A DNA stretch of 64,000 bases from positions 496,001 through 560,000 of the forward strand of contig NQMI01000018.1 in the NCBI GenBank assembly GCA_002270565.1, given 5' to 3'. Below, piece after piece: positions 11,268 through 23,580 of this stretch. The notes below the pieces were generated by a model. It had not been told where the DNA came from. It saw only the letters and a program-made list of their open reading frames with translations, and made no database searches. The position numbers and the translations under genes were made by a program. The DNA is from Stenocarpella maydis. Lineage: Eukaryota; Ascomycota; Sordariomycetes; Diaporthales; Diaporthaceae. Every line of letters starts with the position of its first letter. Positions within the stretch are counted from its first letter, which is position 1.

Positions 11268-14200
11268 GGCACGATCTTTTCCCTCCACGCATGGTGGCAC
11301 CTGTCGTTACTGAACTAACTCGACGGCTCCCTAGCCACCAACGTAGGCCCACCGCATCGAGGTACGAGACGGCTTTCCCAGGCGGGGGATACGTCTGACG
11401 GGCGATTCACACACCCACACACCGGCCTTGGTGGTCTGTAAGCAGGTCTGGGCTTTTCTTCATCTATTTTATGTACATGACTGCTAATTATATCGTGTGT
11501 GTCTATTGATAACCGCCTCACATCTCGATCCTTGGCATGCTGGTGGTGGTTTGGGATAAAGTTGGGTCTTGTTTCGTCAGGTGCTCTCGAAATTTGCTTG
11601 GGACGTTGTGCCATTCCCTGCTTGGGAGCTTTTATCTTTCCTTCTCTGGCTGGGTTTCACGCCTTGTCTTTATTATTGGGCGCGGTCTTGGAATACATGT
11701 ATGTGGCTACTGGTTTCCTCTATATAAATATATGTATATATATATCCAATGTGTGTATGTGTGTTCTTGTCCTGCCGAGCTTGCAGTATGTATGTCTGTA
11801 TGCAAAGGCGAATGGAGCCGCATCTTCATGGGAATCTCTCACATAATTGAGAAGCACCAAATAGTACGTGCGTGTATATAATGTGGAAGCCATATATCCC
11901 AGAGAGATGTTGCAAAATGGTTCGCACGGGTACAAACGTGTGACGTCGACCAACATGCTGTTCCTGGGAAGAACCTCGTGCATATTACGGGATAGGCCGT
12001 TTGATGACATGGGATGAGTCTCATGGCTGGAGAGGTCATACATTTCCAACGTACCTTATTCAGCTGCTATAGTTGCGGCCATACAACCATCAAGGCGACC
12101 CGTAGTGGCAATACGTCGCTGCTTCACTCTGCACGCATAGCATGAGGAGCGCTTACGCTCCTCAGCTGAGTTCTGTTCCATTTGAAGTATAAGTACTCCG
12201 AAGAGATCATGTCAGTGTAGGGTAAGCACCGACGGGTACGACAACCTAAGTAGTTTTCTGGGCGAGTTTGCTGGAGACATGGCAATTCACTCGTTCCACA
12301 GACGATTTCCGGCTAGTTTGGCCTTTTCTGGCTCCTGTGTCCCGCGAAATGTCTGTGTGTCTATTAGATAAGAGCGAGATTCATCCAGAAGGATATTGCC
12401 CCTTGAGAGTTTTGCACAGATTCACCTAGCACAATCACAGGTCATTGTCGTGCTCCTGGCACTACCCAACGGGCGCGCAAGATTATGGAAGGACGTTAAC
12501 TGCGGCCTCGCTCTTTTGCGAATGAGTGATCCAATGACAATTGAGAATCGAGGGTCGCACCAATGCCCCCCCCTTATGAGCCACCGGCTCGTTGATTGTC
12601 CGGTTGCTGATGCTGCCACTGGGCTCAGCAGAGGGAATGACACGTACGTGCACTTCAGAATGTCATCCACGACGACGCGACGCCCGCCACGACATCTAAA
12701 GGCACTTTTGGAAGTATTCTATGATGCTGACGTATTAATTAATGCATTCTGTGTCATGCTTCAATAATGGTACTACTGCGGGTGACAACGTCACACCGTG
12801 CTCCACCGGCTTCTCGAACGTGTGCCAATTCATATTGGATGCGGAACGCGTCCAAATCTCGGCTTGTGAGGCTCGCAGTCGTTGTCAAGGGCGCATGACT
12901 GACGGCGATGTTGTAGTGCCTGGGGAATATAGAGGATAGGTAGGGAGGCCCTGCGACGACGCTGGCATCTTGGAGTAGACAGTCACCTGGAGATGCTGTC
13001 CGGAGCCAATCGATCAGGCCGCCTGAGTACGGCATGCGCAGAGGACGGTGTTGGTAATGATGGAAGGCGCTGTTTCAGATATCACTGGTCCGTCCTGTCT
13101 TCGGCAGCTTTAGAATGGGTTTCCCTGTGATGTGCCCTGCCGTCAATCTTGAAGAGAGCGTCCACGACGATGGCCGGGATCACCTCGGGAGGAGCATTAT
13201 AAGCTCTGGCTAGTGAGATTCATGGGCAGCCATTAGCGCTGCTGTGCTTGAGTTGCATAACCGTACAGCCGGGGCTGCTCGAAGGCGGTTTGCGTCACCA
13301 GTGGAAAATCTGGTACTGTCCGACTGCCAGTCGATATCTACAGTAGTCGACAGGTTCAAGCTTTTTGGCGAGGCGAGCCGATGACGGCCAAGCCAAGGCG
13401 ATTGATATAGTTGCACGGCCATTGCCATAGAGCACCCGAGACAGGTTCGCGAACATGTCCTGGGCGCAACAAGCACATGACGCGTCGTTGATCGGCCTGT
13501 GGCCCGCGTACTTAGACAGCAGCAGAGGTGTGTTGAGGCGCACAAGGTAACATGGCTAAAGGCTGGGCACGGCCAGCAGGGCCCGGATCATCAGGGGCAA
13601 TCCATTGACGGGCCCGGGTCGTGAGATGTGTTGGTGAGCTCCAAGCCGTCCGAGTGGGTGCCCGTCGACGTCACCGTCGGCTATTTTTCCGCGGTTTCGA
13701 GTTATTGATGCTCATGGATGGGGCGGGAAGACGTGGCCGGCTTGAGCGTGGATCTGACGATGTCTTTGAGCAGCCTCACTTATGCGGCCGACTATTTCGC
13801 TGGACCCCTATCAAGATAACAATAACAACCCTGGAAAAAGAAAGAGGACAAGTCAACAGCAGCAGCAGCAGCAAAAGGCCCCACAGACGTGAGCCAAGGC
13901 AGCCCTCGGACAGGATTTGTGGATTCCAAGGTCCAGGGGGCCGATTCCTTTTGGCCGACCTCCTTATTTCACGAAGATGAACTCGCGACTATCTATGGTA
14001 CTTGGTGTGCAGTCCAAGCGAAGAGTCGGCTGCGGCTGCGATATCCGATCGATCGATAGGTAGGGTGGAATGACTGACTCTGGTCCCTCTTGGGATGCCC
14101 CATGTTCGTGTGAAGGACGCCTTTGTCTGCTCGCCGCACAGTCAGCAAGCCTGAGCGTGTGAGCGTGTGACGTGAGCTTGTATTGTACGGGTGAGACGGA

Positions 14201-14599
14201 CCAGACACATGTGGCCGCTCTCTGCTGAGGACGTCAAAAGGGGCGCATTGACTGTGTGAGGCGTCCAACGACAACACCAACAGACAGAGGTGACGAGTTG
14301 ATAGCTTAATCCTCTCTGGGGCCCCATTAGAAAGTCGATCCCGATTCCCCGGCATAAAGCAGCCAGGCAGTCTACAGCCAGCAGCCTGGTTCCAGCACGC
14401 AGGGGACGAGGGCCCTGGTCACATCCCAAATTACCACCCGCAAATTTTAATCCAGCCATCCTGCCATCCCGCCGTCCCAGTCCGGGCCCTGGTGTTATCG
14501 GCCATCGCTCGACCCACGATTTCTCGATTCTCGACTCCCACCAGACCCGCCCAAACTCTTTTTCTACCGCCAGTCTGCCCACCCCGACCATATCCTCCT

Positions 14600-14600
<1 letters not shown>

Positions 14601-14651
<51 letters not shown>

Positions 14652-14733
14652 CACACGCACACGCACACACACGCACACGCACGCACGCACGCACGCACGC
14701 GCGCACACACAAACACGCACATAGACGCACACG
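14601..14733 (+). repeat. Long CA/GCAC microsatellite in the lag1 leader
   Basis: A pure CA run of about 40 nt grades into CACACG and GCAC units up to about 14733. It ends about 115 nt upstream of the lag1 start codon. Alternating purine-pyrimidine DNA of this length can adopt Z-form. The long Thr-His and Cys-Val frames seen across it on both strands are products of the repeat, not genes. Confidence 0.9.
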
Positions 14734-14848
14734 CACATACAACTGCCATCTTGTTCTCGCCCAACCGTCCGCACCGACTGGCCCTGCATATACGCACGCC
14801 GTCGTCGACAACACCTCTGGCGCAACCCTTCCCACCTGCCCCAAGAAG

Positions 14849-16453
14849 ATGGCGGGCTCCGAACCATTTCCTCTGCTCAGCACCGCCAATGACCAACACT
14901 CGTCCTCACGAGACGTCAATGGGAGTGCTTCACGCCGCCCGAGAAAGTCTAGCGGGCTTGGGGGCGAGCTTCGCGGCGACCGCGGCGACCACGGCGCTCC
15001 GTCCCTGGGCACCTCCTTCGCTCACATGAACGCTGCCAGTGGCCAGCAGGTCAGGGTAAGCAGCCGCCTCCAGAGGGGCGCGACGGGCCCGACTGCTCCC
15101 CAAGGCCCTCCTCCGCCGCAGATAGTGCCCCGCCGCCTGCTGACTGCCCGCATGCGCAGAAATCCGACTCCAGAGACGGCATCGGCGGCACCTCGAAGCG
15201 CCAGTCCAAGCGACGCAAGGCACGCAGCTTGGCACAGAGGGCGACCAACTATGCCATCAAGCACACCTGTGTCCTCCCCGCCGTCCTCGTTGCCATCTTC
15301 CTCAGCCTCTACGCCATCAACCCCTCCGAGTCCAACCCAATCCACCGCTTCATCTTCCTCAGCTATAAGCTGCCCGTTGCCGCCGACGCCGGCCCGGACG
15401 CCGTCGCCCAGTATGGAAAGGGCCCCTGGGATATCGCCCTGGTCTCCTTCTACACCATCGTCCTGTCCTTCACCCGCGAGTTCATCATGCAGGAGCTTCT
15501 GCGGCCCCTGGCTCGCTACGGGGGCATCAAGAACAAGGGCAAGCAGGCGCGCTTCATGGAACAGATGTACACCGCCGTCTACTTCGCCTTCACCGGCCCC
15601 TGGGGCATGTATGTCATGAGCCGCACCCCCGTCTGGTACTTCAACACCACCGGCATGTACGCCAACTTCCCTCACAAGACACACGAGGCCATCTTCAAGT
15701 TCTACTACCTGTTCCAGGCCGCCTACTGGGCCCAGCAGGCCATTGTCCTCATGCTCGGCATGGAGAAGCCGCGAAAGGACTTCAAGGAGCTCGTTGGCCA
15801 TCACATTGTGAGCCTGGCCCTCATCGGCCTCAGCTATCGCTTCCACTTCACCTATATCGGCCTGGCCGTGTACATCACCCATGATATCAGCGACTTTTTT
15901 CTCGCGGTAAGTTGTTCCGAGTCTTGGTTCCCTTGGTCCTCCAAACCGCTGCGGCCCTCCGTCGGGGGGAAACACATGCTGACTCGGACATGTTCCGCTC
16001 TAGACCTCCAAGTCCCTCAACTATATCGACCACCCCCTGGTGGCGCCATACTTTGGGCTCTTTATGGTAACGTGGATCTACCTGCGACACTACCTGAACC
16101 TGCGCATCATATGGTCCCTGTTCACCGAGTTCCGCACCGTCGGCCCCTTTGTGCTCGACTGGGTCGAGGAGCAGTACAAGTGCTGGATCAGCCAGTACAT
16201 CACCATCGGCCTGCTGTCGGCGCTCCAGGCCCTCAACCTTTTCTGGCTGTTCTTCATCGTTCGCATCGCCTACCGAGTCGTCTTTCTCGATATTATTGCC
16301 GACGACCGCAGCGAAGATGAGGAAGATGAGCCTACTGCGCTCGACGAGAAGGAGAAAGCGCCCCTACTGGCCAATGGCCCATCGAAGGGTCATGCCCTGA
16401 ACGGCAAGGCTGAGGTTACCGTCAAGGCAAACGGCTCCACGAAGAAGAGATGA
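14849..16453 (+). CDS. lag1: Ceramide synthase (sphingosine N-acyltransferase), TLC domain
   Basis: I model three exons, 14849-15055, 15160-15906 and 16004-16453, giving 467 residues. Both introns are GT-AG and fall between codons. The product is a polytopic ER membrane enzyme that joins fatty acyl-CoA to a long-chain base to form (dihydro)ceramide. The TLC/Lag1 domain is clear: the paired histidines of the Lag motif are residues 283-284 (in [10 protein letters not shown]). They are followed by the conserved HDISD segment at about 310-314, which ends right at intron 2, and by further membrane helices. The C-terminus is acidic and then Lys-rich, as in fungal Lag1 proteins. The chosen ATG is the first in its frame. 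The frame is open for more than 100 codons upstream only because of the CA repeat. Fungi usually have two paralogues (Lag1/Lac1 or BarA type); which one this is cannot be decided here. Confidence 0.92.
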
Positions 16454-18739
16454 GGACGCTGATTTTCCACCATCATGCTCGCCGCCTACCGACTCTTCAA
16501 ACACTTTACTTGAGTGGATAAACACCGCCAGCCTTTTAATATCATACCCTCGCTATTTACCCTTCTTAGCCTCTTCTTCGCACCATGTATTTGTTTTACT
16601 TTTCAACTCACGACTGGCGTTTGGTCGGTATGTGGTGTTGGCCCACAACGAGGACAATCTGGGCCCCCACGGATTTAATAAGCAGAACGATGGCCGGGCG
16701 GTCGGTCAGGAACGCTGCAACGAAGAAAAAGAAACCCTAACAATATGACGACAAGGGATATATGAGAGAACCACAAACGAAAGCATTGCGGTGGTGTAAT
16801 GGCGTTCGCTTCCACCTGGCTGGCGTTCAGGGAGGGAGGCAAAGGTATTCATTCGCTTTGATGGTTTTCTTGATCTACTGTCGCTACAGAATCATCGCAT
16901 AAGCCGTGGTCTCGAGGCCAAGGGGGAGCGGCCACGGTATGTATTGGAAAGAGCGAGGGCGGCTTCTTCCGATCCTAGAGATATGGGAGGCAGGGACATT
17001 GTTGGTTAATAGCTGGCCCGGCTTAATAAGTGGTTCGAGAACATGCGGCTCCCCGGGCTGGGGCTCCCACAACGTATGTTCCCACCACGGCACCCGGGTA
17101 TGGTACAGCACGGCTTCGAGCGACGAGGAGGGAGGAGGTGGGGAGGACAGGGGATGGGGGTCTGGCGAGTCTGTCCCCTCCCGATAATGGGCCTGGGGCC
17201 TAGGAAGCTTCTTCATTTGACTTCTGTGGTGTATAGCGCGTGTGATGAGAAGCTTGAGACGGAGAGAGTAAGCACGCGTTTTTGTGCGTACGTACCCTGC
17301 GGATGGTACGTATGTGTGCGTCGGTTGCATGCACGTATGTGTGTATGCGTGCCGGTTTTAGCATATCGAGTTTAATCACAACTTCAACCTCCCTCAGGGA
17401 GGATTCCTACAAAAAAAAATTGTTTACCAGCGTCAAACCTTCCGTCTCTCCTTGTCATGGCTTTCCCTGTCGGAGTAGATAGACACAGCAGGCGGGTTGG
17501 TGGGGCGTTCCCTTCTACCTTATTTGGGCCGGCGCACGGTGTCGCGAAATCGCACTATCGACGGCCATCATGCGCTCCAATCCCCACCCCCGCTCCCGCC
17601 GGAAGCACAGTAAGTAAGTATATTTGGGTTGGTTGATGTATTTGGAAAAAGGGAAAATAGTGTGTAGTAGATAGTGTGGGGGAAAAGATAGTGTGTAGGA
17701 AATAGGAACAGAAAAACTAGGATCTATTCTATATTTCGACGACGCTAAATTCACTCGGTCACGTACTAGTACATGTGGGAGAATGGATGGCAGAAGTGAG
17801 CTAGGCGTAGTCATAAGCAGCAAACCACAGCACTTTCACGTAGTTCACAGAAACACATAGGGGAAGGAAAGGAAGGGCTGGCTGGATTGTGCCTGCTTTG
17901 TCCCAAAAAAAAAAGGATTACTGTGGCGTTCGTTGCCCTGCCGCATTTCGCCTCATGTCTCAAGGAACAACAACATTAGTAGTGGTAGTCCTCAACCTAA
18001 CGCTGACATGTGCTGCGCTGTTCTGCAAGACCAATACATAAAGACACATGGTATTTTCGCATGGTGATTGACCAGATGAACAGAGGGGAGAGGAAAAGGA
18101 CAACAGGACAACAGGACAACAGTGGTATGTGCGAGCGCGCTTGCGCGAGCGAGCGTTGCTGTCGTAAAAATATAGGGAAAGGCTTCCACCGTATTGCAGT
18201 TTCATGAGGAAAGCCATCATGATCTCATAAGGCTGCTACATCTTGCTTGCCGTGTGTTGCTGTCAATTCTCGTCTGCTGGGGCCCTGGCGGAATAATCTA
18301 TAAGACCCTCAGATTGGGAAAGGGAGCAACAAGAACAACAATAACAGCGACATGCCTCGGTATGTGAAAAGATAAAAACAAACAAGTGGCCCACAGAAAG
18401 GCCCCAGTTTCCAGCCCTTCCCAGCCCTCCCCAGCGAGAGCATCATAATCCGCAATGAGAGGTCCGTCGTCCTTGCCAGGGCATTATAAATTTGGATGGT
18501 TTCTGCCCACCCCATCCCCCCCCCAACCCNCGCGAGTCTCTATTGGGGGGGGGGGGACTCTTGTAATGATGATGTATATGCCGCCAACTCCGCCGATGCA
18601 TTGACTGAAGATGACAATCAAAGGGAAAGTTCAACCGCGTGCCGAATCGGGACGGTGGCATTGGACGGTCTATTATGTAGTGTCGTCGTTTGTACAAGCA
18701 GGCCCTAGGTGTTGGAGTTACCGCGCGTAAGTTGTTCGA
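16454..18739. other. Intergenic between convergent lag1 and hmt1
   Basis: The two genes point towards each other, so this 2.3 kb should hold both 3' untranslated regions. I see no coding signal. It contains a run of C, an undetermined base (N at 18530) and a run of 12 or more G at 18545-18556. This is typical of a difficult homopolymer site in an assembly. Confidence 0.65.
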
Positions 18740-21700
18740 TCAGGTGTGCTGGGCGGACATGTGTAGCCCAGCAAATTCGACAGCTGGGGTCGTGGGCGCA
18801 GTCGGTATGTGCATGGACGAGACCATGCTGTCGCCACCGTCATCAGAGTGCTCATCGCTACTGTCCTTGCCTGCCAGGCGGGCCTCTCTCATGGCCTTCT
18901 TGGCCTGTTCCTTTGCGAGGTGAGCGGCTTTGGCGGCTATCTCGGCCTTGGCTTGTTTATTCCACATGGCGGAGTAGCGGCCATCCCTCTCCAGCAGCTC
19001 GGCATGTGTGCCGCGTTCCACAATCCTACCCCTGTGGAGTACGAGGATCTGCTCTGCGTGGGTGATGGTGGACAGGCGGTGTCTACAATAACCGTCGATT
19101 AGTCTGATGTCACATGAGATTGGCGGTAAAGCAAGGAGATACTTACGCGATGATGAGCAAGGTCTTGCCCTCACCGAGTTCCTTGTTCTTGAAGAGTTTG
19201 TGCTGAATCTGCTGCTCGGTCTCCGAGTCCAGGGCGGATGTGGCTTCATCAAGCATAATGATCCGGGGCTTCTTGAGGATGGTGCGCGCGATAGCAACCC
19301 GTTGCTTCTCACCGCCGCTGAGCCGCATCCCTCGGTCTCCAACCTTGGTCTGGTATCCGTCCGAGAAGGACATTATGCGGTCATGTATGCTGGCAGCGCG
19401 GCACGCCTCGTAGACCTCCTCGTCGGTGCAGTCCTGGTTCGCGTACTTCAGGTTGTACATGACGGTGTCGTTGAACAGGATCGTATCCTGCGGGACCACT
19501 CCTATGGATCGGCGGACAGAATCTATTGTCACGTCCTTGACGTTGTGGCCATCAATCTCGATGCTGCCTGACTTGCAGTTGTAGTAGCGGAACATCAGGC
19601 GGAAGATGGTCGATTTCCCACCGCCGGATTCACCAACGAACGCAGTCGTAGTCCCCGGGCGACACTCGAATGACAGGTCAGTCAGGGCCGGGCTGTTGGC
19701 ATAATCGAAATCGACATGGTTCCATTTGATGTGGCCCTTGCAATCCTTCAATGGCGGTGCCCCAGGCTTGTCGACCATGTTTGGTTGGATCTTGAACAAC
19801 TCCAGCAGCCGCTCCCCAGAGATCATGGCCTGCTGGACCGTACGATAGAAGGACCCGAAGAAGTTGAGCGGGCCTTGGAGCTGGTTCAGGTATGTCATGA
19901 TCAGGATGAACTGTGCGATGCTGCGTCGACCTAGCACGACCTCGTACGCAGCAATCGCCATGACAATGAGCATACCGCTGATGAAAACCACGGTCTGGCA
20001 CATATTCATCAAATTCATACCAAACGTGACCCTGGCCTCGGCGTTTTGGAAGGTTGTGATGGCAGCTTTATACCGCTGGAACTCGAAGGCTTCGGCATTG
20101 AAGTACTTGACGGTTTCGTATGCGGTAATGGAATCGTTCTTCACGGCCTCTTCCTCTCGGTCTGCGTTGACCATGTCCCGTCTCTGATCAGCCCTGGTTG
20201 ATGCCATCCTTATGGTGAGGACCAGGTAGGAGAAGGTGATGATTGTCGCCCAGAGCGCGTACAAGGGGCCGAATTTGATCCAGAAGAACGCGATGGCGAT
20301 GCAGAGATCCATGAGCATAGGGGCCACCTGGAATGTCGTTTGCTCCAGGAACTGATTCACCGAGCCACCTTTGTTGAGTGCTGACAGCAACTCGCCGGTG
20401 CGCTTCCCGAGGTGGAAATCCAGGGATAGGGCGTGCACGTGCTCGAACGCTGCCGTCTGCAGAGAGATGTACGAGTGCTGTGTGACTGGGATCCACAGGA
20501 TCGACCGCAGGGAGCCTAGGACGGCTGATGGGCCCTGCATGAACTTCAGGCCGAGGAAAATGAAGAGCTCCTTCCACGGCATGTCCACAGTTCCTTGCTG
20601 GGCTGCTTCAGTCAGTGCCTCGACAAGGACGCCCAGCTGAATCGGGACCAGAACGTTGATGGCCCTCTGCAGAATAACGAGTATGAAGCAGAGCAGAACC
20701 AGGAGCTGAAGCTTCACCTTCTTTGCGGGCCACAAGTATGGGAAGAACACATGATAGCCGCGAATGTATTCCCACCATGACCGGTGGGGTAGCTTGTCGG
20801 GTCGGTAGAAAGCAAACTCGGTCTGTTTTTGGCGGGACCCCTTGGCAATGCCATTGGGCCGCCGGGCCTCGCTTGGCCTTCGCCTAGTCGGCCGGTACAT
20901 CGTCCCGTTCCCGTTGGCGTGTCCATTGGCAAGGACATTGTCAGCTTCCAGCGCCGTGGCGTGGCCATTGAGAAGCGGGGTCGTCTCGCTGATAGCTCTG
21001 GGGTGGCCGTTTGCATGACCGTTCACATAAGCGCTGCCATTTTCTAACGTCGTGGCATGACCATTAATAAGCGAGGCTGTGTGGGCCTCCTGCTTCGCCC
21101 GGGGTGTCCAGAAATTCCACAGGCTCGGTAGGCGGCCTCGGAGGGCCGTGTACAAAGTGACCTGGCCCAAGAGGAGACAGATACGGATGACTAGGATGGT
21201 TAGGAACCCCGAGTCCGCGGGTATTTGGTACGCGCGCAAGGCCAGCTCGGCGGGGTTCTCGGCGTATCGCAGATTGTTGAGTTTGTGGCGGAATACGACC
21301 AGGAGGGCGGCGAGTATGACGAGGTCAAAACAGAGGCCGATGCACCAGACGGAGAAGTGGATGGGGTTTGGTGTGTCCTTCTTCTTGCTGACCAGTGAGA
21401 ACCCAATGTAACCCCAAAAGAAGGCACCCCCCTTGATGTACACCTGCGACTCAAGATTAGTACGAGACGGCCCCGAGGCTCTCGGGGGTAAGGAGCTCAC
21501 GAGTAGCTCGTCGTTGCAATATTGCTGGATGTCCTGCCACTGCGCCGCAATACACTGCAGGACGATGTGGAGCGCATGGGCGAGGAACGTGAGTACGACG
21601 GCGGCAGTGCCGGTCTTGAAACAGAGGTGCGAGATTTTCGAGAAGTCCTGGGAGACGGCGTTCCGTGGAGCAGACTTTTCCACCTTTATGCGCGTCAAGG

Positions 21701-21896
21701 GCAGCGGTTTTCCCCCGGGCCCAGTCACCGAGGGCTTCTCGACATCCTCCTGTCTCCGCGACGCGATGACACTATGCAGGGCGAAGACTAAGCCGTAAGA
21801 CAGCAGGAGGACAAATGGGTAGGCGACTTCGGCCCGCACGAGGACATGTTCTGCCGCTGTGTAGCCCGAGGGGCGCAATGCGACCTCCCGAGCCAT
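18740..21896 (-). CDS. hmt1: HMT1-type vacuolar half-size ABC transporter (ABCB/ATM family)
   Basis: I model three exons on the minus strand, 21896-21501, 21443-19147 and 19082-18740, giving 1011 residues. The introns are 57 nt (with a TACTAATC-like branch site) and 64 nt. The family moves phytochelatin- or glutathione-type conjugates, and in some species cadmium complexes, into the vacuole. An N-terminal extra membrane domain of several helices comes first. It is followed by a hydrophilic linker with NGHA-type repeats (about residues 255-310), a six-helix transporter domain, and one nucleotide-binding domain. In that domain the Walker A (GESGGGKST, about 736), the signature (LSGGEKQ, about 840) and the Walker B (IIMLDE, about 860) are intact. 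The H-loop histidine (899) begins just after the last intron. I chose the ATG at 21896 because the upstream in-frame ATG lies inside a likely leader intron (21902-21970). The family call is strong; the substrate is unknown. Confidence 0.9.
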
Positions 21897-21901
21897 TTTG
21901 A

Positions 21902-21970
21902 CTGCGGAGGGAGTGGTTAGATCCGGGGAGGATGGTGTTGAGAGGGAGTCGGGGGTTCGAGGCAACTTAC
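21902..21970 (-). other. Probable leader (5' UTR) intron of hmt1
   Basis: On the minus strand a GTAAGT donor at 21970 and a CCGCAG acceptor at 21902 bracket 69 nt. The acceptor ends five bases before the hmt1 start codon. Reading through it would add 23 residues rich in Ser, Thr and Pro, unlike the start of this family. It is supported by splice consensus only. Confidence 0.55.
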
Positions 21971-23570
21971 AATTTCGGGGGGAAACACGTCACCACATGG
22001 GAGACGAAGACATGTGGCGATGAGAAGGTCTTTAGGACCCTGATCTCGTATCAATGGGGTGTGTCCAGGATGCGTCCAAACGCCAGTTGCAGAATATGGC
22101 TGAACGGTGGGGCGCACACAGACCCGGCAGGTGACAAGACTAGTAAACCGGTGGCAAATGCCCGCCTGGTTTGGTTGACTCAGGCGACGGGAGGCGACGG
22201 GAGGCGGGGGGGGGGGCAGGAGGGGTGGAGGAGATGGCTGAGACCGGGCTGTGAGCTCACCGGGGGACAGGCTGGAGCTTTATCCACAGGGCGATGGGAT
22301 GAGGGGGGCCGAGGGGGAAGAAATACCAGAGAGAGGAAGACAAACAACAGAAGAGCGATTAGGATCAAAAACGAATGATGAAATAAATGGAGGTTGCCAG
22401 GGGGAGTCGTGGTAGGGTGAACGGTCTGGACTCGAGTGGAATGTTTGAGCCGAATGAGGCAAACGGTTGACGGGCGACAAGGGTTTCTTCAAGGTCAATT
22501 GTACGTTCTGGTACAGCGCATGGAAGTTGAGTGTGGGTCGGTGGGCAACATCTGGGAACACTGGGAACACTGGCGGAAGTGATCTGTACACTGCCGTCAG
22601 TGGTTGTGGTACGGGGATGGCTGGTCCAAAGTCTGGGTCGACAGGGTTGGTCGATTGGCTTTAAGCCTTGCAGCCCGTCGTGTTTCTGCAGGTTTGGGGT
22701 CCTGCAGCCTCCGGGGCGGGAGTTGAAGTTAAATCGACAGGCTCGACACGGTAAAACCGTGGTGCGGTGGACATGTAGCAAGGTACCGCTGTGCGAGGAC
22801 GTGAGCGTGGTCTGTGGTTTATTATGGCCCCTATGGTTCCGGGGTCTGTGGCTTGTGGCTTGTGGGAAACAGATCCTTTGTATAGTAACACAAACACGAC
22901 GACACAGGGCAGGACGTGCGAGATGCCGGCCGACCTTTCTTTCTTTTCTTCTTTACCGGGAGGGGGTGGTAAGAGAAAAGGTTAGCAGGTCGGACACTCG
23001 GATGATGGTGGGTGCAGGACTGTCACGATGAGTTTCTCGCTAGGTATCCTTGGTATCCTTCCCTATTGGGGAGCGGAGCGTTGCAGGGGGTGCAGATCGA
23101 GGCCGAGGGCAACGACGGACAATAGGTATTGATAGATCTGTGCAGTCCGGTCTGAAGTCGAATACGTCTCACTCACGGTGTGCATGGGCTAATCTGTTGC
23201 GTGCCGGGCGAGATGTTCAAAGCAGCCAAACGGCTCGCAGCCCTTGGCCCTCACCGCCTGGGATGTGATGGGTGAGGGAATATGCAGGAAGCTTGCCTGC
23301 AGACACAGGCACGGACAGAGGCAGGCCTGGCTTCTGGTTCTTGTTCTTGTTCTTGTTCGCCGTCGTCGCCGTCTTCGTCTTCTTGTCCTTCTCCTCCTCC
23401 TCCTTCTTGCTGATTGACTGACTGACCCTCTCCCTCCCTGTCTGTTCCTGCTGGGTGTGGGTGGCGGATGGTGGATGATGGGATGCACACAAGCGGGTGA
23501 GCAGTACTCGGTACTCGATACACCCAGTCAGACAGTCCGTCAGTGGCCATATCTAGTATACTTCAGTAGG

Positions 23571-23580
23571 TACCTAGGTA
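23571..23580. repeat. TACCTAGGTA palindrome
   Basis: A perfect 10-bp palindrome lies in the gene desert. The identical 10-mer is at 35513-35522. Its inner octamer CCTAGGTA recurs at 35104, 35791 and 47476, always outside genes. Confidence 0.7.

Larger units (their letters stand above)
10154..14848. other. Intergenic, no supported gene
   Basis: These 4.7 kb lie between palH and lag1. The stretch around 10900-11110 is noticeably AT-rich and holds copy B of the dispersed repeat. A 20-bp tandem duplication sits at 11228-11267. Frames of 100-150 codons between 11.5 and 14.5 kb show no recognisable domain. The last 250 bases are the leader of lag1 and contain a long CA microsatellite. Confidence 0.6.

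Noticed and set aside
14431..15012. Cys/Val-rich minus-strand frame over the CA repeat
   Set aside because: Its composition comes entirely from the dinucleotide repeat, and it overlaps lag1 exon 1.
15022..15975. Minus-strand open frame of 317 codons
   Set aside because: It is antisense to the ceramide synthase gene and its introns, with no recognisable domain.
16788..16845. tRNA-like A-box sequence (GGTGGTGTAATGGC)
   Set aside because: No matching B box or acceptor stem follows at the right distance.
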